DNA from: Anaerofustis stercorihominis
GTDB lineage: Bacteria; Bacillota; Clostridia; Eubacteriales; Anaerofustaceae
NCBI RefSeq assembly: GCF_024623185.1
Contig: NZ_JANJZK010000002.1
Location: forward strand, 1-64,000
Direction of reading: 5' to 3'
DNA length: 64,000 bases
The first letter of the stretch is position 1. Each line of letters opens with the position of its first letter. Under the pieces are notes generated by a model. It was not told where the DNA came from and searched no databases. It was given only the letters and a program-made list of their open reading frames with translations. Shown here piece by piece: positions 16,901 through 25,224 of this stretch. A program made the translations under genes and the position numbers.

Positions 16901-18136
16901 TTGATTAGAGATTTACTTTTAGAAACTTACGGAAAATATTTAGGCGGAGATTTAGTCGATACGGTCCTTTCAAAGAATGAAGTCATGGTACACGCCTGCG
17001 GAAAAATAGACGGATACGAATATACAAATTCTGTTGACGCATTAGAAAATTCATTAAAAAAAGGCGGCAGATATATCGAAGTGGATTTATCACTTACAAA
17101 AGATGAAAGAGTCGTTTGTGTGCATAAATGGGACAAAAACACCTTTGAAAGACTTGGTATAGCTTATCGCAGAGAGGGGATAAGTTATGATGAATTCATG
17201 AATTCTAAGTATTATGATAAATACTCTACCATGGATTTAAAAACCATTATAGACTATTTAAAAAAATACGAAGATTTATATGTAATGCTTGATGTAACTA
17301 AAAATTTAGATGATGAAGATACAACAAAGATATATGAGCTGATCGTAAATGGATTTAAAGAAAATAAAGAATTATTTAAAAGAGTTGTAATCGAAGGCGG
17401 GAGTATAGAAATGTTTGAAGCCATAAATTCCATATATGATTTCCCCAACAAACATTATTATCTGACCGGAAAAGTCATAAATGAAGAAAGTATAGATGAA
17501 ATACTTGAATACATAAAAAATGACGGACATTTTGTGGGTGTAAGTTCTCATAAAAAAAATGTAAGAGTAGATATAATAAGAAAGGTTCATGAACTGGGTA
17601 TCCCTTATATAACATATCCGATAACTGAACCTTATGAGGCTTTAAAATATTTTAATTTCGGAGTGGATATAGTTTTTTCATCGGAACTTACCAAAGAAAA
17701 TTTATTAAAAGAAATAGAAAATATGTCTCATGAGGACAAAGTGAGATTATTCTTTGAAAAGGATGTATATGCAGTAGATACTACGGGGGCTTATATAGTA
17801 AGTATTTCGGAAGATGAAGCCAGATGTGGAATGAAAGTGGAACATAAGCATATAAACGGTTCGGGTATAGTACAAGGCGGGGCTTTGTTTACCCTAGCGG
17901 ACTTTGCATTCGGCGTCCTTGCAGATTCGAAAGGTCATCCTCAGGTCTCTGTAAGTAATACTATTTCATATTTAAGACCCGGAGAATTAGGGGATACTCT
18001 TACCGCTGTGGCAAAAGTTGTTTCAACTGGAAATAAGATTTGTTTCTATAAAGTCGATATATATAATCAGGATAGTAAACATTTGGCAACAATGGACGTT
18101 ACGGGGTATATTAAAAACGTTAAAATATTAAAATAG
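16901..18136 (+). CDS. GDPD-like/hotdog thioesterase fusion protein
   Basis: 411-residue two-domain protein. Residues about 25-265 resemble a glycerophosphodiester phosphodiesterase TIM barrel: HACG at 31, EVD at 60-62, SLTKDERVVCVHKWD around 63-78. Residues about 278-411 resemble a PaaI-type hotdog acyl-CoA thioesterase with the signature HINGSGIVQGGALFTLADFAFG and a C-terminal SVSNTISYLRPGELGDTLTA strand. The first domain could hydrolyse phosphodiester lipid headgroups and the second acyl-thioesters; a joint substrate is not known to me. The start is TTG with only a weak agaggt site, so it could move. No signal peptide is seen, so it should be cytoplasmic. It appears monocistronic. Confidence 0.75.
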   Translation: MIRDLLLETYGKYLGGDLVDTVLSKNEVMVHACGKIDGYEYTNSVDALENSLKKGGRYIEVDLSLTKDERVVCVHKWDKNTFERLGIAYRREGISYDEFMNSKYYDKYSTMDLKTIIDYLKKYEDLYVMLDVTKNLDDEDTTKIYELIVNGFKENKELFKRVVIEGGSIEMFEAINSIYDFPNKHYYLTGKVINEESIDEILEYIKNDGHFVGVSSHKKNVRVDIIRKVHELGIPYITYPITEPYEALKYFNFGVDIVFSSELTKENLLKEIENMSHEDKVRLFFEKDVYAVDTTGAYIVSISEDEARCGMKVEHKHINGSGIVQGGALFTLADFAFGVLADSKGHPQVSVSNTISYLRPGELGDTLTAVAKVVSTGNKICFYKVDIYNQDSKHLATMDVTGYIKNVKILK

Positions 18137-18149
18137 TATTTTTTATTTA

Positions 18150-18178
18150 TTGTTTTGATTATCAAAATGCTTTATAAT
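18150..18178 (+). promoter_or_regulatory. Promoter of the RND pump with palindromic spacer
   Basis: TTGTTT (18150-18155), a 17-bp spacer and TATAAT (18173-18178). The palindrome ttttgat-t-atcaaaa (18153-18167) covers the -35 and spacer, a classic repressor position. Just downstream, aatagccaata (18179-18189) can pair with tattggttatt (18213-18223) in the leader RNA. Confidence 0.55.
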
Positions 18179-18240
18179 AATAGCCAATATAGTTGATAGA
18201 GAAAGTCAGCTTTATTGGTTATTTAGCTTGGGAGGAAATT

Positions 18241-21200
18241 ATGTCAAAATTTAGCGTAAAAAAGCCTTTAACGATTTTTGTTGCAGTTATCGGGATTATA
18301 ATATTAGGTATCGTTTCATTTACCGAGATGACTCCTGATTTGCTTCCGAATATAAACATGCCTTATGCGGTGGTAATGACTTCGTATTCCGGAGCAAGTC
18401 CCGAAACCGTTGAAAGCGTCGTCACAAAACCTTTGGAAAAAGGGATTGCAACAACGGAAGGTCTTAAAAATATAACATCGACTTCAAATGAGAATTACTC
18501 ACTTGTAATGCTTGAATTCAATGATGATGTGAATATGGATTCCACTGTTGTAGATTTGAGAGATAAGATATCCATGGTCGAAGGATATTGGCCCGAAGAA
18601 GTCAGTACTCCTTATATATTAAAAATGAACCCTAATATGATGCCCGTTATGGTAAGTACGGTAAGCATGAAAGGGGAAGATACTAAGGCTTTGTCATCTA
18701 TGCTTGAGGAGAAGGTTATACCTGCTCTTGAGGGTACCGACGGTGTAGCAAGTGTATCTACGAACGGTATGCTTGAAGACAGTATAAGCGTGGTATTGAG
18801 TGATAAGAAGATAAAAGATGTAAATAAGAAAATCACAAATGCCGTAAGCGACCAATTTGCTTCGGGCGAAAGCCAGCTTGCCAGCGGTAAAATTAAGATA
18901 GCAAGCGGAGAAAAAGCTATCAATGCTCAAATAAAAGAGCTGAACAGTAAGCTTAAGATGTTAAAATCTTCTAAAACCCAACTGGAAAAATTACAAGACA
19001 CCATAACGGAACTTGAAGATAAAAAGACCGAACTTGATTTGACAGTAACGACTTTAAGTGCAATAGATCAGAGTATCAAAGAACTTGAAAATTCTCTTAA
19101 AACCACAGACCCAAACAGTGAAGAATATAAGACCATAGTTGCAAGTTTAGCTGCTATAGATAAACAGCTCGCGAATATGGGACTTAAGAGAAGCGATGTT
19201 TCAAAGAGTCTTGCACAGGCGAAAGCCGGACAGAAGCAGATAGATCAGGCTTTAAATAAAATAGATAAAAATTTAAAAAAGGGCGGAGCGACCAGAAACA
19301 ATTTATCGAGTAAGATAAAAGAAATAGATAATGGTATAAATTCCATAAATGCAGCTCTTCCTCAGTTATCGGCACAGCTATTATCCCTACAAAGCGGTAA
19401 AAAAGAAATAGCAAGCGGAGAAAGCGAACTTCAGGCGGCTAAAAAAAGTGCTTTGGATAAAATCGATATGTCTAAGACCCTGACTAAGGATATGATTTCG
19501 GGGATACTTACGGCTCAGAACTTTTCTATGCCCGCTGGATATGTTACCGAAGACGGAGTGGATTATCTTGTTAGAGTCGGAGATAAATTCAAGAGTGTAA
19601 ATGAACTTAAAAATGTAACTATAATGGATATGGGTATCGACGGATTAAAACCTATAAAATTAAGCGATGTTGCTGATGTTATGGTAAGCGATAATTCCGA
19701 TGTCACCTATGCTAAAATCAATGGTCAGAACGGAGTTTTATTATCTTTTTCAAAACAGTCGGACTATTCGACAACGGATGTAGCGGATAATATAAATAAA
19801 AAATTTGAACAGCTGTCAAAGGATAATCCTAAACTAGAATTCGTTCCTTTGATGGATCAGGGGGATTATATCCATATAATCGTTAATTCAGTATTGAATA
19901 ACTTGGTGGTAGGTTCAATCCTGGCTATCCTTATTCTTATACTTTTCTTAAAGGATATAAAACCGACTGCTATCATTGCGGTATCAATTCCATTGAGTGT
20001 TCTCTTTGCAATAGTGCTGATGTATTTTTCGGGAATAACCTTAAATGTTATTTCACTGTCGGGTCTTGCCGTCGGGGTAGGTATGCTGGTGGATAACTCG
20101 GTAGTGGTAATTGAAAATATATATAGGCTCAGAAGCAAAGGTTACAGTGTAATAAAAGCTTCGGTATCGGGAGCCATGCAGGTTGCCGGAGCGATAACTT
20201 CTTCAACCCTTACTACTATTTGTGTGTTCCTTCCAATAGTATTCGTAAAGGGTATAACGAAGCAGTTATTTACCGATATGGCCCTTACGATAGGATATTC
20301 CTTAATGGCGAGTTTGATAGTTGCACTGACTTTGGTTCCGGCAATGTCATCTAAGATGTTTAAAAAGACAAAAGATGTAAAGCATCCTTTCTTTGATAAA
20401 ATGTTAAATAAATATAAAACCACGATAGGCTGGGCTTTAGACCATAAAATCATAGTTATCGGTGCAGCAGTGGGAACGCTTGTACTTAGTTTTGTACTCA
20501 TAGGTTTCAGAGGTTTCAGTTTTATGCCCGAAGTCGATAGTGCTCAGATATCGGTGGAAATGGAAATGCCTAAAGATGCGGTTCTTGAAGATACGGTTAA
20601 GACTTCAGATAAAGCAATAAGCGCCATCCAAAAGATCAAAGGTGTGAAAACCGTGGGAGCTATGCTTGCTTCCAGTGATGCTACGGGTATGTCCGGCATG
20701 GCTGGAATAAATACCAACAGCTCCAATAAAGTTTCTATGTATGTTCTTGTTGACGAAGAAGCTGATGTAACGGGAAAGGAAGTTGCGGATAGTATAGAGA
20801 AACTATCAGACAGCCTAAACTGCGAAATAAAAGCCTCGGGTTCATCTTCTATGAGTGAAGCGTCTTCTGCTTTAGGCGGAAGCGGTGTAAGTCTAAAAAT
20901 ATATGCGGACGATCTAGATACTCTCCAGACTACCGCAAAATCCGTTGGAAGTAAAATAAAAGGCATTGAAGGGATAGATGAAGTAGATAACGGAGTCATG
21001 GAAACTACTCCCGAAATAAAAGTAACCGTAGATAAAGCTAAAGCGATGAAGTACAATCTAACGGTGGCGCAGGTTTATGAAAAGCTATCTACACTTCTTA
21101 CAAAACAAAAGATTTCTACCTCTCTTACACTTAACGGTGAGGATTATGATGTAGTCATTAAAAATAATAACCAAGATAAAATAAACAGAAAATATGTAGA

Positions 21201-21999
21201 GAACTATAAAGTTCCTTATTCAAAGTCAGACGGAAGTGAGTCAAGCGTTAAGCTTGAAAAGATAGCTACAGTAGATTCTGCAACCAGTCTCAATGCTATT
21301 GCAAGAGATAACCAGAAAAGGTATATAACCGTATCCGCCACATTAAAAGACGGATATAATGTAAGTCTTGTTACAAACGATGTAAAAAGCACATTGAAAG
21401 ATTTTGCCCTTCCTTACGGAAGCAGTATAGAATACAGCGGTGAAAATGAAACTATTATGGAATCTATGGGTCAACTTGTTAAGATGATGTTACTTGCAAT
21501 AATAATCATTTATTTGATCATGGTTGCTCAGTTCCAATCTCTGTTATCTCCGTTTATAGTAATGTTTACGATACCTCTTGCTTTTACCGGAGGTGCACTT
21601 GCATTATTTATAGCGGGAATGGAAATAAGCGTTATATCAATGGTAGGATTTGTAATGCTTGCGGGTATTATCGTTAATAACGGTATAGTGCTTATTGACT
21701 ATATAAATCAGATAAGAGCAGAAGGGATGAAAAAGAGAGACGCTATAATAGATGGCGGGATGACAAGGATGAGACCTATATTGATGACGGCTCTTACTAC
21801 TATTTTGGGGCTTTCAGCAATGGCTCTCGGTATAGGAACAGGTTCCGAAATGATGCAGCCGGTAGCCATCGTTTGTGTAGGCGGGCTGATCTATGCAACG
21901 TTTATGACTCTTTATGTAATTCCTGTACTATATGATATTTTTAATAAGAAAGATATAAGTGTTATAAGTGACGAAGATTTGGAAATAATTGATGATTAA
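18241..21999 (+). CDS. RND-family efflux permease with coiled-coil insert
   Basis: About 1252-residue membrane transporter of the AcrB/SwrC (RND) superfamily. The start at 18241 has a ggagg site; an in-frame earlier start at 18193 lacks one. The N-terminal helix (LTIFVAVIGIIILGIVSF) and the motif GLAVGVGMLVDNSVVVIENIYR in the first half, and GIIVNNGIVLIDYINQIRAEG in the second half, are typical. About 215 extra residues (roughly 195-410) form a Lys/Glu/Leu-rich coiled coil inside the first extracytoplasmic loop, which explains the excess over the usual ~1050 residues. No membrane-fusion or outer-membrane partner is adjacent, as expected for a monoderm cell. The substrate is unknown; drugs or lipopeptides are typical. 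Confidence 0.9.
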   Translation: MSKFSVKKPLTIFVAVIGIIILGIVSFTEMTPDLLPNINMPYAVVMTSYSGASPETVESVVTKPLEKGIATTEGLKNITSTSNENYSLVMLEFNDDVNMDSTVVDLRDKISMVEGYWPEEVSTPYILKMNPNMMPVMVSTVSMKGEDTKALSSMLEEKVIPALEGTDGVASVSTNGMLEDSISVVLSDKKIKDVNKKITNAVSDQFASGESQLASGKIKIASGEKAINAQIKELNSKLKMLKSSKTQLEKLQDTITELEDKKTELDLTVTTLSAIDQSIKELENSLKTTDPNSEEYKTIVASLAAIDKQLANMGLKRSDVSKSLAQAKAGQKQIDQALNKIDKNLKKGGATRNNLSSKIKEIDNGINSINAALPQLSAQLLSLQSGKKEIASGESELQAAKKSALDKIDMSKTLTKDMISGILTAQNFSMPAGYVTEDGVDYLVRVGDKFKSVNELKNVTIMDMGIDGLKPIKLSDVADVMVSDNSDVTYAKINGQNGVLLSFSKQSDYSTTDVADNINKKFEQLSKDNPKLEFVPLMDQGDYIHIIVNSVLNNLVVGSILAILILILFLKDIKPTAIIAVSIPLSVLFAIVLMYFSGITLNVISLSGLAVGVGMLVDNSVVVIENIYRLRSKGYSVIKASVSGAMQVAGAITSSTLTTICVFLPIVFVKGITKQLFTDMALTIGYSLMASLIVALTLVPAMSSKMFKKTKDVKHPFFDKMLNKYKTTIGWALDHKIIVIGAAVGTLVLSFVLIGFRGFSFMPEVDSAQISVEMEMPKDAVLEDTVKTSDKAISAIQKIKGVKTVGAMLASSDATGMSGMAGINTNSSNKVSMYVLVDEEADVTGKEVADSIEKLSDSLNCEIKASGSSSMSEASSALGGSGVSLKIYADDLDTLQTTAKSVGSKIKGIEGIDEVDNGVMETTPEIKVTVDKAKAMKYNLTVAQVYEKLSTLLTKQKISTSLTLNGEDYDVVIKNNNQDKINRKYVENYKVPYSKSDGSESSVKLEKIATVDSATSLNAIARDNQKRYITVSATLKDGYNVSLVTNDVKSTLKDFALPYGSSIEYSGENETIMESMGQLVKMMLLAIIIIYLIMVAQFQSLLSPFIVMFTIPLAFTGGALALFIAGMEISVISMVGFVMLAGIIVNNGIVLIDYINQIRAEGMKKRDAIIDGGMTRMRPILMTALTTILGLSAMALGIGTGSEMMQPVAIVCVGGLIYATFMTLYVIPVLYDIFNKKDISVISDEDLEIIDD

Positions 22000-22035
22000 T
22001 AAAAAAAAGAGATAGATTATTCTATCTCTTTTTTA
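21999..22035. terminator. Bidirectional terminator between RND pump and SorC regulator
   Basis: Stem aaaaagagatag (22004-22015) and ctatctcttttt (22022-22033) with A and T runs on opposite sides. It can serve both convergent genes. Confidence 0.9.
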
Positions 22036-22037
22036 TT

Positions 22038-22982
22038 CTAATGTGTCATTATATAATCTGCGGTGTCTTTATCTATTACCAGAGTATCTATATATTTACC
22101 TTTCAGAGCGGCTAGGATAGCTTCGTGTTTATCTTCTCCTCCGGTAATACAAACTACATTTTTACTTCTTTTTATTGAGTCGATATCTATTGCCATTACT
22201 CTGTTGTTAAAGTCACAGTCAATTTTGTTTCCGTCTTTATCGAAGTAATTTAGGCAAATATTTCCTACAGCGCCTTTTTCTTTCAATTCATTGTAATCTC
22301 TTGGATTTAAAAATTGCTGCTGTTCTTTTAATGACGAAGTTGAGTTTGCCATCAATCCCACACTTCCGAGGATTATATCGCAGTAGTTAAATAACGAAAA
22401 CAGCTTTTTAAGACTTTCTTCCTGCATCAATGTATCTTTTGTTTCTTTGCTTGATACGAAAGTCGGGGCAAACATGTAGTAAGCTTTAGCGTCTATTTTT
22501 TCGGCGAAGTTTTTTGTGATATCATTTGTAAGCCTGGTGTCTCCGAGATTGTTTAGGCTTCCCACGAGTTGAAGAGCTTTTATGTTCTTATACTTTCCTT
22601 TCAAAACCGGAAAGTAATTTACAGTGTTATAAATAGTTCTTCCCCAAGATATACCTATAGTCAGATTATCCTCAAGCAAATCCATTACAAGTTCCACTCC
22701 CGCTCTGCCTAAAGAATGGAAAATATCCTCATCTTCCTGAGGCTGAGCGACCATAACTCTCTTTAATGAAAACTTTTTTTCTATTTCTGATTCTAAGTTT
22801 ATCAGATATTCTTCGTAACCTTTGATATTTATGTCAACGATTCCAAGTTCTCTGCTCTTTTTAAGGAGTCTGTTTACTCTTTGCCTTGACATATGTAACC
22901 TTTGTGCAATCTCACTTTGGGTCAATTCTTGTTTATAATAGTAGTATGCTATCTTAGTTAGTATCTTTTCTTCAACCGCCAT
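22038..22982 (-). CDS. SorC/DeoR-type sugar-binding transcriptional regulator
   Basis: 314-residue SorC-family regulator. The N-terminal helix-turn-helix (about 16-40) reads ELTQSEIAQRLHMSRQRVNRLLKKS. The remainder is the sugar-phosphate-binding domain with GISWGRTIYNTV, LQLVGSLNN, ILGSVG and the C-terminal CITGGEDKHEAILAALKG. Such proteins sense a phosphorylated metabolite and control adjacent catabolic genes. It is divergent from the dehydrogenase operon that starts 251 bp away, so it probably controls that operon. A SorC regulator at an E1/E2/E3 complex is less usual than the sigma-54 activator AcoR. Confidence 0.9.
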   Translation of the reverse strand: MAVEEKILTKIAYYYYKQELTQSEIAQRLHMSRQRVNRLLKKSRELGIVDINIKGYEEYLINLESEIEKKFSLKRVMVAQPQEDEDIFHSLGRAGVELVMDLLEDNLTIGISWGRTIYNTVNYFPVLKGKYKNIKALQLVGSLNNLGDTRLTNDITKNFAEKIDAKAYYMFAPTFVSSKETKDTLMQEESLKKLFSLFNYCDIILGSVGLMANSTSSLKEQQQFLNPRDYNELKEKGAVGNICLNYFDKDGNKIDCDFNNRVMAIDIDSIKRSKNVVCITGGEDKHEAILAALKGKYIDTLVIDKDTADYIMTH

Positions 22983-23071
22983 AACGACCTCCGTAACAAA
23001 TGTTATTTTACGATATTATATCACAAATTGAGCAAATGTGCCAATATTTTTTATGAAAAAGTTTCAGCTTT

Positions 23072-23087
23072 ATATGTAAATACATAT
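23072..23087. promoter_or_regulatory. Palindrome in the regulator/dehydrogenase intergenic region
   Basis: atatgta-aa-tacatat is a 16-bp perfect palindrome between the divergent sorC-type gene and the E1 alpha gene. It is a candidate binding site for the regulator. Positions 23098-23103 (TTTTCA) and 23121-23126 (TATAAA) could form a promoter just downstream of it. Confidence 0.4.
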
Positions 23088-23134
23088 TTCGGTTGAGTTT
23101 TCACATATATTGATTTACAATATAAATATGAAAA

Positions 23135-23182
23135 CTATGTTTTTTATTTATTTTTTATATTTAATGTAAACGAAAAACATAG
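23135..23182. promoter_or_regulatory. Spaced inverted repeat before the dehydrogenase operon
   Basis: ctatgttttt (23135-23144) and aaaaacatag (23173-23182) are perfect 10-bp inverted arms separated by 28 bp. They could be a two-site operator or a leader stem. A second short stem, caatat/atattg (23201-23216), ends next to the taggagg ribosome-binding site. Confidence 0.4.
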
Positions 23183-23232
23183 AAATATGTTGCGACAATG
23201 CAATATAAAAATATTGTAGGAGGGTTCGATTA

Positions 23233-24219
23233 ATGAATTCATTTGAAGAAAAAAAGAAAGACAAAGATTTTATGCTTAAAGTTCTAAGAACTATGCTGAC
23301 ATCAAGACATTTCGAATTGAAAGTAAACGAAATGTTCATGGCAGGATTGATTCACGGAACGACTCATTTAGGCGTTGGGGAAGAAGCCTGTCATGCAGGT
23401 ATCAGTCTGGGATTAAATCCCGATGACTGGATCGTTCCTACTCACAGAGGTCATGGTCACTGCTTGGCTAAAGGTGCTACACCTTATAACATGTTTTGTG
23501 AACTTTTTGCAAATTATCAGGGCGGATGTAAAGGTCTTGGAGGTTCGATGCATTATATAGACCTTGAACACTGCAATTTAGGTTCTTCTGCTATCGTTGG
23601 TGCAGGTGTTCCTACTGCTGTAGGAGCTGCTTATGCAATGAAGAGAGAAGGTAAAAAGAACTGCGTAGCTACTTTCTTCGGAGATGGTGCTTCAAGCCAA
23701 GGTATGGTTTTGGAAGGCATGAACTTAGCCAGTGTATGGGAAGCTCCCGTACTATTATGCTGCGAAAACAATAGATATGGTATGTCTACACCTGCTAAAT
23801 ACACTGTTTCAATAGAAGATATTGCTGACAGAGGACCTGCATTTAGTATCAAATCAAAGATCGTTGATGGAATGGATGTACTTGCTGTACTTGAAGCCGT
23901 AATGGAAGCAGGTGAATACTGCAGGACAGAAGGAAAACCATACTTATTGGAATTCAAGACTTACAGATATTTGGGACATTCAAAATCTGACCAAAGAAAG
24001 TACAGAACAAAAGAAGAAGAAGAAGATATGAAGAAAAATCATGATGCTATAGATAAATTTAAAAATGATTTGATAGCTATGAACATGATTACTGAAGAAG
24101 AGTTCGATGAGTTAGATAAAAAGATAGAAAAAGAAATAGACGATGCGGCTGATAAGGCTAAGAAAGTTGACGAAATCATCTCTGTAAAAGAAGCGATGAG
24201 TTACGTTTACGCTGAGTAG
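23233..24219 (+). CDS. 2-oxoacid/acetoin dehydrogenase E1 alpha subunit
   Basis: 328-residue thiamine-diphosphate enzyme subunit. The ThDP motif is complete: GDGASSQG followed about 30 residues later by CENNRYGM. The loop THRGHGHCLAKG and the GGSMHYID region are typical of AcoA/PdhA proteins. With E1 beta it decarboxylates a 2-oxoacid or acetoin and passes the acyl group to a lipoyl domain. First gene of a four-gene operon, with a taggagg site before the ATG. The AcoA-like length (about 330 residues) favours acetoin, but pyruvate or a branched-chain 2-oxoacid cannot be excluded from sequence, so no gene symbol is given. Confidence 0.9.
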   Translation: MNSFEEKKKDKDFMLKVLRTMLTSRHFELKVNEMFMAGLIHGTTHLGVGEEACHAGISLGLNPDDWIVPTHRGHGHCLAKGATPYNMFCELFANYQGGCKGLGGSMHYIDLEHCNLGSSAIVGAGVPTAVGAAYAMKREGKKNCVATFFGDGASSQGMVLEGMNLASVWEAPVLLCCENNRYGMSTPAKYTVSIEDIADRGPAFSIKSKIVDGMDVLAVLEAVMEAGEYCRTEGKPYLLEFKTYRYLGHSKSDQRKYRTKEEEEDMKKNHDAIDKFKNDLIAMNMITEEEFDELDKKIEKEIDDAADKAKKVDEIISVKEAMSYVYAE

Positions 24220-24234
24220 GAGGAGAAGATAAAA

Positions 24235-25209
24235 ATGGGAAAAATATCTTATTTACAAGCTATAAAAGACGCGATGAGCGAAGAAATGCGTAGAGATGAC
24301 ACTGTTATCTTTATGGGTGAAGATATAGGTTTATACGGAGGTTGTTTCGGTGTCAGCAGAGGAATGTTTGATGAATTCGGTCCTGAAAGAGTTAAGGATA
24401 TGCCTATTTCCGAAACAGGATTTACATATGCGGCATTCGGTATGGCGATGTTCGGCATGAGACCTATCGTTGAAATCATGTTTGGTGACTTCGTATCGTT
24501 GGTAGTTGACCCTATAGTAAACGGCGCTGCTAAATACAGATTTATGACAGGCGGGCTCGTTAAAGCTCCTATGGTACTAAGAACTCCTTTCGGCTCAGGT
24601 ACAGGCGCTGCCGCTCAGCATTCACAGTGTTTGGAATCTTTATTCCTAAATACACCTGGTTTAAAAGTTGTTATGCCTGCGACTGCTTATGATGCAAAAG
24701 GTTTATTGAAATCAGCTATCAGAGATGACAATCCTGTATGCTTCTTTGAAAATAAATTATTATACAGAACCAACGGTGAAGTTCCTGAAGAAGAATATAC
24801 AATTGAACTCGGAAAAGCCGATGTAAAAAAAGAAGGAAGCGATATTACATTAATCGCTTGGTCAAGAACTTTATTATTCTGTGTGGAAGCTGCGGAAAAA
24901 TTAGCCGAAGAAGGAATAAGCTGTGAAGTCGTAGACCTTAGAACTCTCAGACCTCTTGATACTAAAACGATTATAGATTCAGTATGTAAAACAGGTAAAG
25001 CCTTAGTAGTATATGAAGCTCCTAAGTTAGGCGGATTCGGGGGAGAAGTAGTTGCTACTATAAATGAAAGCGAAGCATTCTATCATTTGGATGCTCCTGT
25101 TGAAAGACTTGGCGGTATGGAAATACCTGTTCCATATAACCCTATAATAGAAAAACAAATCGTTCCTTCAGTAGAAGATATTGTAGCAAAAGTAAAAGAA
25201 ATGATGTAA
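24235..25209 (+). CDS. 2-oxoacid/acetoin dehydrogenase E1 beta subunit
   Basis: 324-residue transketolase-like E1 beta subunit. Recognisable blocks are FMGEDIGLYGGCFGVSRGM, the GFTYAAFGMAMFGMRPIVEIMFGDF helix, and AAQHSQCLESLFLNTPGLKVVMPATAYDAKGLLKSAI. The C-terminal part, CEVVDLRTLRPLDTKTI and VVYEAPKLGGFGGEV, is typical of the transketolase C-domain. It forms an alpha2beta2 heterotetramer with the product of the preceding gene, 15 bp upstream. A taggagg site precedes the start. Nothing is truncated. Confidence 0.93.
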   Translation: MGKISYLQAIKDAMSEEMRRDDTVIFMGEDIGLYGGCFGVSRGMFDEFGPERVKDMPISETGFTYAAFGMAMFGMRPIVEIMFGDFVSLVVDPIVNGAAKYRFMTGGLVKAPMVLRTPFGSGTGAAAQHSQCLESLFLNTPGLKVVMPATAYDAKGLLKSAIRDDNPVCFFENKLLYRTNGEVPEEEYTIELGKADVKKEGSDITLIAWSRTLLFCVEAAEKLAEEGISCEVVDLRTLRPLDTKTIIDSVCKTGKALVVYEAPKLGGFGGEVVATINESEAFYHLDAPVERLGGMEIPVPYNPIIEKQIVPSVEDIVAKVKEMM

Positions 25210-25224
25210 GGAGGATAAGTTAAT

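Noticed and set aside
18193-18240. N-terminal extension of the RND pump
   Set aside because: It lies in the leader stem, has no ribosome-binding site, and the family N-terminus begins at 18241.
23028-23044. Sigma-54 promoter before the dehydrogenase operon (minus-strand TGGCAC with a nearby TTTGC)
   Set aside because: It points away from the operon and has only 2 bp between TGGCAC and TTGC instead of the required 5.
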